Positions 47,123 to 56,154 of a DNA stretch of 64,000 nucleotides are shown piece after piece. Source of the stretch: an uncultured Burkholderiales bacterium (GTDB lineage: Bacteria; Pseudomonadota; Gammaproteobacteria; Burkholderiales; Burkholderiaceae_C). Numbering within the stretch: position 1 is the first letter of the stretch; each line of letters opens with the position of its first letter. The notes under the pieces are model-generated. The model did not search any database, was not told the origin of the DNA, and saw nothing but the letters and a program-made list of their open reading frames with translations. The position numbers were made by a program, and so were the translations under genes. The stretch is taken from NCBI GenBank assembly GCA_903871545.1, contig CAIQHG010000012.1, positions 1-64,000 on the forward strand, given 5' to 3'.

Positions 47123-47999
47123 GAAAACCTACCTCCTCCGCTCCGACCATACCGAGTAGTCCGCTTGGGCGAACCATCAATACAATCAAAAAAATCATAA
47201 ACCAAACTGCACTTCGCAAAACCGGATCTATATAGTATCCCGCGAGTGCCTCAACAACACCCACAATTAAACCTCCGAGATATGCGCCCCAAACGCTTCC
47301 CAGTCCACCTAGAACCACAACCGCGAAGGCGGCCAAAATAAAGTTCCCCCCCACCCCTGGGGTTATTGAGTAGATAGGTGTAAGCATCGCTCCTGCAAAA
47401 CCTGCCAAAGTAGCGCCAATCCCAAAGGTCAGTAAATAGGTGCGCTCTACATTAATCCCCATCGCCCGAGCAGCTAGTTTGTCCTGAGTAACCGCCCTAA
47501 TAGATTTGCCTGTTAAGGTTTTATTCAAAAATATATGCAACCCAATCGTTATAAGCGTTACAGAAAAAAAGACAATTAACCTTACAACGCTTAAGTTAAG
47601 CTCCCCTAAGCTGAGTGACCATCTACTGCTCTCACCCCCGATGCTGTAGGCCTCTCCCTTTGTAATCATCAACATGATGTTTTGAAACATCATCAACAAC
47701 CCAAAGGTGGCAAATATTTGCATATTTGACTCAGCTCTTAAGGGTTGAATCACAAAGCGCTGAATCACTATCCCTACCAAACCAACCAAAGGAGCAACTA
47801 CTAAGAAGGAAAGGTAGGGACTGATATTGAAGTGGTTGTAAGCAAAGTAACTTCCGTACATCCCCAGCATCACCAACTCACCTTGTGCAAAGTTAACAAT
47901 TCTCACCACTCCGAAGATGAGATTTAGGCCAATACTGACGAGACCATAAATGCCACCCAAAAGCAGTCCGATGATGAGAACGTTAAGTATTTGATCCAT
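47109..47999 (-). CDS. livH: LIV-type ABC transporter permease LivH (second copy)
   Basis: IIGLLLGGIYGLVSIGLNLIFGVVRIVNFAQGE; RAVTQDKLAARAMGINVERTY. Confidence 0.92.
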   Translation of the reverse strand: MDQILNVLIIGLLLGGIYGLVSIGLNLIFGVVRIVNFAQGELVMLGMYGSYFAYNHFNISPYLSFLVVAPLVGLVGIVIQRFVIQPLRAESNMQIFATFGLLMMFQNIMLMITKGEAYSIGGESSRWSLSLGELNLSVVRLIVFFSVTLITIGLHIFLNKTLTGKSIRAVTQDKLAARAMGINVERTYLLTFGIGATLAGFAGAMLTPIYSITPGVGGNFILAAFAVVVLGGLGSVWGAYLGGLIVGVVEALAGYYIDPVLRSAVWFMIFLIVLMVRPSGLLGMVGAEEVGFREQN

Positions 48000-48046
48000 C
48001 GTGAGGCTATATTTAATTGAATTACTAAAAAAGTATTTATTAATAT

Positions 48047-49348
48047 TTACTGTTTACGGGGTAAGTTCTTAAGCACGACGCCCGCTGGGGTTGCCTCCTT
48101 AGGAAAGACAGTTACCATCTTGCCCGCCTGCCATTGGGCAGTTGTAAAGTTACTTCTGACGTTTTGTAATTTGTTAAATTTTGCACCGTATCCTGAGGGG
48201 TAGGTACTCTCTGGCACATCCATTTTCTCTGCGACTGCGCGCACTTTATCAACATCAGTACTTCCAGCGGTTTTTATAACATCAAATAAAATCATAGCGC
48301 CAGAATAGGCTGCCATGCTCTGGGGGGCTAATGGCTCTGCGTTATATTTGGCGCGGTAAGCTTTTAGATAAGCCTTTGATCCTGGACCATAAACCTCAGA
48401 GATGTCGTATTTAGGATATCCAACAACCAATAGACCTTCCATAAAATCCGCTCCTAAAGCGTCCAAGGTCTCTTTTGTATCCCCTGTGCCTACAAAAACA
48501 ATGGCGGGGGGTTTGACGCCCTGGTCTCTGATGGTCCTTAGTAGCAGCGAGCCATCTGGGACGTAGCCTGTTTGCAAAAGCACATCTGGGTTTGCTTGCT
48601 TGGCTCTAAGAACAGAATCATTCATATCAATTGATTTCGCAGAATGCGCACTCATAACTACAACTTTAGCGCCCAAGGCTTCTAAAGAGATTTTTTGCGA
48701 GTTTGCGATAGAGGATCCGTAAATTGAGTCCTCGTTCTCAATCCAAATTTTAAGATCCTTCATCTCTTTTTTAAGCGCTGGTGCAACGATGTACTTAATA
48801 GTGGCTACTGAGGTGGTGGAGAAGGCCGCGCTATCGGGGCCACTTCGAATGAAATTTGGCAGTCCTCTATCAATCAAATTTTGAGCAACTGCGTTGGTCT
48901 CCCAGTAGAGCTTGTTATACCTAGCCGCGGTATCGCTTGCAGTTAAGGAGATGGCACTTATATAAGTACCCATAAAGAGGTCAACTTTGTCGTTGTTTGC
49001 GAGTTGTTCGACTGTTGCAATTCCCTGCTGTGGGGTTGAGGCGTCGCCGCGAATCAACTCGACTTTCTTCCCAAGTAGCCCCCCTTTTTTATTTATTTCT
49101 TCAACTGCTAATTCGTAGCCTCTGGTCACCTCTGTGCCGTACAGCGCCATGGGACCGCTGTAGGGATTAATAGCCCCAATTTTTAAATTTTGTTGAGCGC
49201 TCGTAAAACTTGAAAAAGCAAATAAGCCTGACAACAACACTGTGTGCAGTGTCGCTCTTAAACCCACTTTCAAACTCTCACGCAACCCTGTTGCAGTTGC
49301 GCTGGAACTTGGAGGCGTAATCTTTGGATTGTTCATTATTTTTTTCAA
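48047..49348 (-). CDS. LIV/amide-type ABC transporter substrate-binding protein
   Basis: Signal sequence; LKIGAINPYSGPMALYGTEVTRGYELAVEEINKKGGLLGKKVELIRGDA. Confidence 0.9.
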   Translation of the reverse strand: MKKIMNNPKITPPSSSATATGLRESLKVGLRATLHTVLLSGLFAFSSFTSAQQNLKIGAINPYSGPMALYGTEVTRGYELAVEEINKKGGLLGKKVELIRGDASTPQQGIATVEQLANNDKVDLFMGTYISAISLTASDTAARYNKLYWETNAVAQNLIDRGLPNFIRSGPDSAAFSTTSVATIKYIVAPALKKEMKDLKIWIENEDSIYGSSIANSQKISLEALGAKVVVMSAHSAKSIDMNDSVLRAKQANPDVLLQTGYVPDGSLLLRTIRDQGVKPPAIVFVGTGDTKETLDALGADFMEGLLVVGYPKYDISEVYGPGSKAYLKAYRAKYNAEPLAPQSMAAYSGAMILFDVIKTAGSTDVDKVRAVAEKMDVPESTYPSGYGAKFNKLQNVRSNFTTAQWQAGKMVTVFPKEATPAGVVLKNLPRKQ

Positions 49349-49403
49349 CTTAATCTCCTTTAAAAATAGTCTTTGTTAAGCCTTGACTTTTTATTTGCAC
49401 AAT

Positions 49404-50195
49404 TTATAAAACACCAATTTCTCTACCAACAGACAAAAAGATACCCCCACCCGCTATGCCTCCATCAACAGGTATGTCCGCACCTGTGATGTAGTTTGAT
49501 TCTGGGCCTAGCAAGAAATACATTACTTTTGCGATTTCATCGGACTGAGCTTTTCTTTGCATTGGAATGATTTTGTCCAAAGCCTGAACCAGATCGGGTC
49601 TGTTTTGAATCATTTCAGTATCTACAACACCAGGCATGATTGCGTTCACTCTGATTCCCTTTGAGGCCAACTCAAGGGAGGCACTTTTGGTTAAGCCTCG
49701 CATCGCCCATTTGCTGGTGGTGTAGGCAGCGGAGTAGTATCCGGTGAGTCCTACGATTGAAGATACATTAAGGATAGAAGCTCCTTGCGACATGAGGGGC
49801 GCCAAGTGCTTGATCCCCAAGAATGCACCAGTTAAGTTAACGCTTATCACTTTCCCCCACTCGTCTAGTTGAGTTTGAGTAACGGTTTGACGGCTACCTG
49901 TAATGCCTGCATTGTTTAAAAGACCAAATAAAGAGGCTTGCGTCTTTTTTAGTATCTCAACCATTTTGATCCACGAAGACTCAAAGGAAATATCAAGGTC
50001 CAGGCAGTGTAGGGTGCCTGGTTTGCCTTTTGCGCTGTCTTTCAAAGCAGTCCAACTTCGTTGCTCAGTATCAAAATAGTCCATCACAAAAACATGGGCA
50101 CCTTGCTCGAGCAGCATTAATGCTAAGCTTGCGCCTTGTCCTCTGGCGCCTCCAGTGATCACAACAGATTTATCAAACCAATATTTTTGTAACAT
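49404..50195 (-). CDS. SDR family oxidoreductase
   Basis: VVITGGARGQGASLALMLLEQGA, LNNAGITG, YTTSKWAMRGLTKS, ADIPVDGGIAGG. Confidence 0.9.
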   Translation of the reverse strand: MLQKYWFDKSVVITGGARGQGASLALMLLEQGAHVFVMDYFDTEQRSWTALKDSAKGKPGTLHCLDLDISFESSWIKMVEILKKTQASLFGLLNNAGITGSRQTVTQTQLDEWGKVISVNLTGAFLGIKHLAPLMSQGASILNVSSIVGLTGYYSAAYTTSKWAMRGLTKSASLELASKGIRVNAIMPGVVDTEMIQNRPDLVQALDKIIPMQRKAQSDEIAKVMYFLLGPESNYITGADIPVDGGIAGGGIFLSVGREIGVL

Positions 50196-50227
50196 TTTTT
50201 GAGATGGATTTTGTTGCTTGGATTAAT

Positions 50228-51310
50228 TTACTGTTGAGCAATTTTTGCGCCGTCTGCAATACGCCTGTAACGCTCTGTTTCTTGCTTTTGAAATTCACGC
50301 ATCTCACTGGGGCTCAAATTAAGAGGGGCTGAACCGATGGACTTAATAAAATCATCCGTCCCCTTGGTCAACACGATTTTGTTAATTGCATCCACCAACC
50401 TGCCCGTTACCCCCTCAGGTGTTTGAGATCTGACATAAAGGGAAGTCCATGAATAGTTCACATAATTGGGATACCCACTCTCCTTCACGGTGGGTATATC
50501 CGGATAATCAGGATGGCGGGTCTCCCCCGTTACAGCTATGGCCCTTAATTTGCCAGCCTTCACCTGGGGCATGGCAGCAATCAAATCACTTACGGCCCAG
50601 TCCAATTGATCGCCCAAAATTCCAAGAAAAGTCTCGGGCGCGCCTTTGTAGGGAATATTTTCAAAATTGATGGAAGCTTCAGATGAGAACCATGCTGCAG
50701 ATAAGTGAAACCCGGCCGTGTAAGTGCCTACATTTAGTCCATGTGGCTTTGCTTTGGACGCGCTGACCAAATCATTGATTGTGACGATTTTGGACTGCGG
50801 GTTTGATACAAACACCATCATCCCTCTTGCCAAACCATGAAGCGGTTTAAAGTCTTTAAAAGGGTCGTAGGGCAAATCCTTAACGATGACGGGATTAACC
50901 GACAGATGTGTGTTGGTGCCTAAAAAAATAGTATATCCGTCTGCAGGCGCTTGTTTTACGGCCATCGCTGCAATGATGCCATTACCCCCCGGACGATTTT
51001 CAACAACCACACCGACACCTAAAGATGCAGCCAATTGTTCCGCAAAATAACGCGCCGTGGTGTCTGAGCCGCTGCCCGCGCTGGTTGGAACAATCATTTT
51101 GATGGCGTGCAAAGGAAAATCATTACTCTGAGCAAGGGCCATATTTTGAGTTGTGAACTCCACACAAATAAGTGCTGCTGCCCATAAACAGAATTTAAAA
51201 AAATAATCCACAAAACGCAAACCAAAGACAATGTGCATTTGGCGACAAACATAACCCTTTTTAGTCCCAAGTGAGACTGCAGCAGCGTTATCGTTATTTG
51301 ATTTTTTCAT
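50228..51310 (-). CDS. Bug/TctC family extracytoplasmic binding protein
   Basis: IKMIVPTSAGSGSDTTARYFAEQLAASLGVGVVVENRPGGNGIIAAMAVKQAPADGYTIFLG. Confidence 0.9.
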   Translation of the reverse strand: MKKSNNDNAAAVSLGTKKGYVCRQMHIVFGLRFVDYFFKFCLWAAALICVEFTTQNMALAQSNDFPLHAIKMIVPTSAGSGSDTTARYFAEQLAASLGVGVVVENRPGGNGIIAAMAVKQAPADGYTIFLGTNTHLSVNPVIVKDLPYDPFKDFKPLHGLARGMMVFVSNPQSKIVTINDLVSASKAKPHGLNVGTYTAGFHLSAAWFSSEASINFENIPYKGAPETFLGILGDQLDWAVSDLIAAMPQVKAGKLRAIAVTGETRHPDYPDIPTVKESGYPNYVNYSWTSLYVRSQTPEGVTGRLVDAINKIVLTKGTDDFIKSIGSAPLNLSPSEMREFQKQETERYRRIADGAKIAQQ

Positions 51311-51345
51311 GAAGAGTTTGTTCCGTGAATTGGCATAAATGTCAA

Positions 51346-51762
51346 TTAATGGGGATCAAAAGGCTCAAACCTTGGAACCTTAAACTCACCCTCTTGCTGG
51401 ATCACCAACCTCAGGGGCTGATCTATTTGGAGGGTTTCAGCGTCCTGGATATGGATGACGTTGCTGAGCAAACGCGGGCCCTCCTCTAATTCAACGACGG
51501 CAACGTTATAGGGCAGACGGCTCTCAAATGCCTTGTGGTATGCAATGTGAAAAACCACCCAGCTTATTAATTTTGCTTTGCCGCTGGCCGCTTTCCAAGA
51601 CAAGTTATCCTGCAGACAGTTTGGACACTCAGAGCGGGGGGGCAAAAACGCATGCTTACAATGCGCGCAGCACTGATAGCTTAGGACGCCCTTTTTCAGA
51701 CTCTCCCAATAAGGGGCAGTCAATGAATTAATATGAGGCAAAGGAATTTCGGTTGAGTCCAT
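51346..51762 (-). CDS. DUF35 OB-fold/zinc-ribbon protein
   Basis: CAHCKHAFLPPRSECPNC zinc ribbon; adjacent thiolase-like gene. Confidence 0.88.
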   Translation of the reverse strand: MDSTEIPLPHINSLTAPYWESLKKGVLSYQCCAHCKHAFLPPRSECPNCLQDNLSWKAASGKAKLISWVVFHIAYHKAFESRLPYNVAVVELEEGPRLLSNVIHIQDAETLQIDQPLRLVIQQEGEFKVPRFEPFDPH

Positions 51763-51777
51763 AGTCTATATATCTCC

Positions 51778-52902
51778 TTATTGACCCAAAATGAGTGTGG
51801 AATGGGTGTGCATGATTCCGCCTTGATTACTGATAATGCATTTTTTAGCGCCAGGCACTTGCAAATTGGCCTCGCCTCTCATTTGACGTACTCCCTCAAT
51901 AACCAACTGCATTCCCGGCATACCCGTCTCCGATAAAAGGCCACCCGCGGTGTTGATGGGCAATTCACCCCCAATTTCTACACGCCCCGCTTCAACAAAA
52001 TGTCCTCCCTCTCCCTTTTTGCAAAAACCGTAATCCTCTAGCGTCATGAGCGGCACAATGCTAAAGCAATCATAGAGCTGGGCGACATCGATGTCTTTGG
52101 GCTTTAGGCCAGCCATTTTGAATGCAGTTTGCGCCGAGACTGCGGCAGCTGTAGAGGTTAGAACGGGTCTTTGAGCCACTTCCCAAGATGTTTGACCTTG
52201 ACCGAATCCCAAAACAGCGACCGGTTTTTTAACTCCTAACTCCTTAGCCTTTGATGCAGACATGAGTACGACAGCTGCGCCCCCATCAGAGACTAAACAA
52301 CAATCATCCCTTTTCAAAGGTGCAACGATTAGCCGAGACGCTTGGTACTCCTCAATCGTTAAGGGCTTCCTTAGCTGCGCTTTCGGATTGGCTGCGCCGT
52401 GACGACGACAAGCAACCGCGATTGCGCCAAGCTGTGAGCTCTTGGTGCCGAACTCCTGCATATGGCGCCTAGCTATCATGGCGTAACCCGAGGGCGTGCC
52501 GAACCAGCCGTATACATCGTCATCTCCCCACGCCTTCTCGTAAGCGCTGCGGGAACCTGTTTTAGGGTTATCGGCGAAACAAACCACCGCAACCTCGCAT
52601 TGCCCGGCCTCAATTGCCATGTAGGCGTACCCAATCATGCTGCTGTTGGCTGCGCCTCCTTGGTCCCAAACACCCCCGATACGCGGCACTATGCCTAGTG
52701 ACTCTGCGAGTTTTTGACCGTACATCATCTCCCAACTTGAGGTCGGAAATTTAACAAATAATCCATCAACGCTACTTTTTTCAACACCAGCGTCCTCGAG
52801 CGCTTTGCGCACTGCCTCCACATTCATGGAGATGGTGCTGCGCCCCTCTAGTTTGCCGAAATCGGTATGGCCAACGCCTGCTATAACTACTCTTTCTTGC
52901 AT
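51778..52902 (-). CDS. Thiolase-fold (SCP-x/lipid-transfer protein-like), predicted non-thiolase
   Basis: VVIAGVGHTDFGKLEGRS, LYDCFSIVPLMTLEDYGFCKKGEGG, NTAGGLLSETGMPGMQ; canonical Cys/His/Cys catalytic residues not seen by eye. Confidence 0.85.
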   Translation of the reverse strand: MQERVVIAGVGHTDFGKLEGRSTISMNVEAVRKALEDAGVEKSSVDGLFVKFPTSSWEMMYGQKLAESLGIVPRIGGVWDQGGAANSSMIGYAYMAIEAGQCEVAVVCFADNPKTGSRSAYEKAWGDDDVYGWFGTPSGYAMIARRHMQEFGTKSSQLGAIAVACRRHGAANPKAQLRKPLTIEEYQASRLIVAPLKRDDCCLVSDGGAAVVLMSASKAKELGVKKPVAVLGFGQGQTSWEVAQRPVLTSTAAAVSAQTAFKMAGLKPKDIDVAQLYDCFSIVPLMTLEDYGFCKKGEGGHFVEAGRVEIGGELPINTAGGLLSETGMPGMQLVIEGVRQMRGEANLQVPGAKKCIISNQGGIMHTHSTLILGQ

Positions 52903-54098
52903 TAAATCACCTCTTCTTTTAAGAGTCCTTGAATTTGCTCTTTAGATAATCCTAACCACTCCCCGTAGACCTCTTGGTTGTTTGAACCGAGTTCCCCGCT
53001 CGGGACAAGCGCAATTGTTTCGCTGTCTTGATAGCGCATGGCAGAATTCATCAAACACACCCGCCCATACATAGGGTGATCTACCCACTCAAGCGCTTTG
53101 CGCTCATGCATATGAGCGTCATTAACCACCTCCCCTAAATCTCGAACTGGCGCACAGGGGACTTTGTGTTGCATTAAAAGATTAAACAAATCTTGCTTCT
53201 TATGGATATGTGTGAAGGCGCTTACAAGTTCATCAATCTCCTCCATATGGTCCACCCTCAGCTTTAAATTTTGGTAGGAGGGGTGAGTTACTAAATCAGT
53301 GCGATTCATCGCTTTTAATAATGAATGCCAGTGTTTTTCACCTACACAAATAATGGCAATATGACCATCTTGAGTTGGATAGACGTTATAAGGTGCCTCA
53401 GCTAATCCGCCGTGCCTGTTACCGGTCCTAGGAACTGCAGTCCCTTTGGAGCCGAAATACAAACCTAAATTAGAACTAAGTGAGGGGTATACAGCCTCTT
53501 GCATTGAGACTTCAACTTGACGACCCAGTCCCGTTCTCTCACGCTCAAAAAGGGCAGTCATAACAGCCCCGTATAGATGCACGCCTCCAAAGAAATCACA
53601 AAGCGCGGGCCCCGCTTTAACCGGTGGACGATCTGCAAAGCCAGTCACGTTCATTACCCCCGCCATCGCTTGAACGGTCAAGTCCATCGCGGGATAGTCT
53701 TTGTTGGGACCGCTCGTCCCGTAGCCTGAACCTGCGCCGTAAATTAGCCTAGGGTTTTCTTTAACTAAATCATCAAAACCCAGTCCCAATCTTTGCATGG
53801 TGCCGGGGGCGAAGTTTTCAATCAAAATATCTGCTCTCCTCACCATCTCTTTAAGCAACTCTTTGCCCTTTTCACTTTTTAAATTAAGTGTGACAAATGT
53901 TTTATTCGAGTTCAGCATAGCAAAGGGCAACGCTGCCCCCCCCACAACGCTCCTACGTCTGAGATGCTCACCCCCCCTTGACTCAATTTTGATGACCTTT
54001 GCCCCTGCCATTGCCATAAGAAATGTGCAGTAAGGGCCGTTATAAATCTGCCCAAGATCTACAACCGTGATACCACTCAGTGGCAAAGGGCGACTCAT
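52902..54098 (-). CDS. CaiB/BaiF family CoA transferase
   Basis: LPLSGITVVDLGQIYNGPYCTFLMAMAGAKVIKIE, NSNKTFVTLNLKSEKG, YPAMDLTVQAMAG; ATG 54098 preferred. Confidence 0.92.
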   Translation of the reverse strand: MSRPLPLSGITVVDLGQIYNGPYCTFLMAMAGAKVIKIESRGGEHLRRRSVVGGAALPFAMLNSNKTFVTLNLKSEKGKELLKEMVRRADILIENFAPGTMQRLGLGFDDLVKENPRLIYGAGSGYGTSGPNKDYPAMDLTVQAMAGVMNVTGFADRPPVKAGPALCDFFGGVHLYGAVMTALFERERTGLGRQVEVSMQEAVYPSLSSNLGLYFGSKGTAVPRTGNRHGGLAEAPYNVYPTQDGHIAIICVGEKHWHSLLKAMNRTDLVTHPSYQNLKLRVDHMEEIDELVSAFTHIHKKQDLFNLLMQHKVPCAPVRDLGEVVNDAHMHERKALEWVDHPMYGRVCLMNSAMRYQDSETIALVPSGELGSNNQEVYGEWLGLSKEQIQGLLKEEVI

Positions 54099-54099
54099 T

Positions 54100-54876
54100 T
54101 TATTCGCCCTTAAATTGAGGAGGACGTTTCTCAGCAAAAGCCTTAGCGCCTTCTGCGACGTCTTGTGTAGATTGAAGCATTCGAGCGATTAATCTCTCAA
54201 GCCTCAGCCCGCTTTGCAAATCAAGATCTCTGCTGCGTATGGCAAGCTCTTTCGCGGCTTGCACGGCTAAGGGTGCATTTGCTGCTATTTTCTTTGCGTA
54301 GGCATAAGCGGTAGGCAAAAGCTCCTCTAAACTCACCACCTTATTCACCAAACCCCAACGCTCTGCGGTTTGAGCGTTGAAGGAGTCTCCCGTCAAAAGT
54401 ATTTCCATTGCAATTGCGTAAGGTACTTGGCTTATGATTCGTTGCGTGCCCCCGTTGGCAGCAATGATTCCCCTTTTGACCTCCGCTAAATTAAAAGTAG
54501 CGTGTGTAGCTGCTATTCGAATGTCCGTTGCTAACATCAAGGTCACCCCGCCCCCTAAACAAAAGCCGTTCACGGCTGAGATGACGGGCTTCCAGACTTC
54601 GAGGCCACGATTTAAGAGTTGATCGGCTTGGGTTAACCACATTTGGGACATGGGTGTGGGAGCAGTTATAAAGCTCTTAATATCAGCCCCAGTAGTAAAA
54701 GATTTCTCACCCGCTCCAGTCACAATGGCCACTCTAATTTTAGGATCATCTCGCACACTAATCCAAGCGTTGGAGAGCCCTTGGTAATGCTCGGCATCCA
54801 TTGCATTGAGTTTTTCTGGGCGGTTGATCGTAATGAGCGCAATTCCAGCATCGTCTACTTTAAAGTCTATGGACAT
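54100..54876 (-). CDS. Enoyl-CoA hydratase/isomerase family
   Basis: INRPEKLNAMD, FTTGADIKSF, AVNGFCLGGGVTLMLATDIRIA, EKRPPQFKGE; ATG 54876 avoids overlap with the ACAD gene. Confidence 0.92.
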   Translation of the reverse strand: MSIDFKVDDAGIALITINRPEKLNAMDAEHYQGLSNAWISVRDDPKIRVAIVTGAGEKSFTTGADIKSFITAPTPMSQMWLTQADQLLNRGLEVWKPVISAVNGFCLGGGVTLMLATDIRIAATHATFNLAEVKRGIIAANGGTQRIISQVPYAIAMEILLTGDSFNAQTAERWGLVNKVVSLEELLPTAYAYAKKIAANAPLAVQAAKELAIRSRDLDLQSGLRLERLIARMLQSTQDVAEGAKAFAEKRPPQFKGE

Positions 54877-54878
54877 TA

Positions 54879-56096
54879 TTAACCCCTTGTTCGGTTGCTG
54901 CCTAATAGATCTCGAGAAATCACCATACGGTGCACCTCTGAGGGACCTTCTCCAATCCGTTTGATACGCATCTCTCTGTACCAACGCTCAAGAGGCATTT
55001 CCTGAGAAACCCCCAAACCTCCGAATATTTGCATACACCGGTCTACAATTCGTCCAGCAGTTTCGGTTCCAAATACTTTTGCAACCGATGCGTCAACTTT
55101 GATATTTTTATTTAAATCAGCATTCCACGCAGCTTGGTAAACCACTAGTTTGGCTGCCCTCAGCTCAATCGCAGAGTCTGCAATCATCCACTGAATCGCT
55201 TGTTTCTCAGCCAAAAGGCTTCCAAAAACTTTTCTTTGCTTTGCCCATTCAATGGCCAACTCGAGCGCAGCCTCCGCTATACCAAGGGTGGCTGCAGCGT
55301 AGGGTACTCGCCCGTGCAACAACCAGTCCTCGGCAAGTGCAAAGCCCTGCCCCTCCCCTCCTAAACGATCTTCTACGGGAATTTCGTAATTATCAAAATG
55401 AACCTCATAAGGAGAATAGGAACGAATGACAGGTATGGGTTTAAGGGAAATTCCCGGCCTGTCCGTTGAGATTATGAAACTTGTGATCGCACCTCTTCCT
55501 TTTTCCTCCCCCGTTAATGCAAAGACTATTCCCCATTTAGCTTGCCCTGCACCGGAAATCCAAATCTTTGTACCGTTCAGCACGTATCGATCCCCCTTTA
55601 AGACGGCTTTTGCCTGAATGGAACGGCTTGGGTCAGAGCCACCACTGGCCTCACTGATGGCTACAAATGCTTTTTCTCCTGAATTTACGTTTGCAATTCC
55701 GTATTTCTCAATCTGGGCCTTTGTGCCTTTCCAAATCACGTTCGGTGGGTCAAAACCAAAGGCTCCACATCCCGCAATGTAGGCGCCCATTTTGCATTTG
55801 GCAGCCTCCTCTGCAGCGATGCATTGGCCCAGTAAATTAAGACCTGCTCCCCCGTACTCCGCGGGCGTCTCGAAACACCATAAACCAACATCTCTAGCTT
55901 TTTTTTGTAGTTTCTTTAACGGTTCTGGCTCAAGTGTGTAGGCGTCGTGTGGCAATCGGTCCTCAAGCGGCTTCACCTCCTGCTGCATGAAGCGGCGGAT
56001 AGTGTCTCTGAGCATTTCGAACTCTTGAGGCATTTCCCATGCGCCTAAAGAGGGCTCTAATAGTTTGGAGATTTCTTCTTGAGAAATATTTGTCAT
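54879..56096 (-). CDS. Acyl-CoA dehydrogenase
   Basis: FVAISEASGGSDPSRSIQAKA, QRKVFGSLLAEKQAIQWMIAD, QIFGGLGVSQEMPLERWYREMRIKRIGEGPSEVHR. Confidence 0.93.
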   Translation of the reverse strand: MTNISQEEISKLLEPSLGAWEMPQEFEMLRDTIRRFMQQEVKPLEDRLPHDAYTLEPEPLKKLQKKARDVGLWCFETPAEYGGAGLNLLGQCIAAEEAAKCKMGAYIAGCGAFGFDPPNVIWKGTKAQIEKYGIANVNSGEKAFVAISEASGGSDPSRSIQAKAVLKGDRYVLNGTKIWISGAGQAKWGIVFALTGEEKGRGAITSFIISTDRPGISLKPIPVIRSYSPYEVHFDNYEIPVEDRLGGEGQGFALAEDWLLHGRVPYAAATLGIAEAALELAIEWAKQRKVFGSLLAEKQAIQWMIADSAIELRAAKLVVYQAAWNADLNKNIKVDASVAKVFGTETAGRIVDRCMQIFGGLGVSQEMPLERWYREMRIKRIGEGPSEVHRMVISRDLLGSNRTRG

Positions 56097-56154
56097 GATT
56101 TTGTTTAGGTTGTTTTATAAAAAAAGGATCTTTATTAGTTAAGTCGACTAGTTA

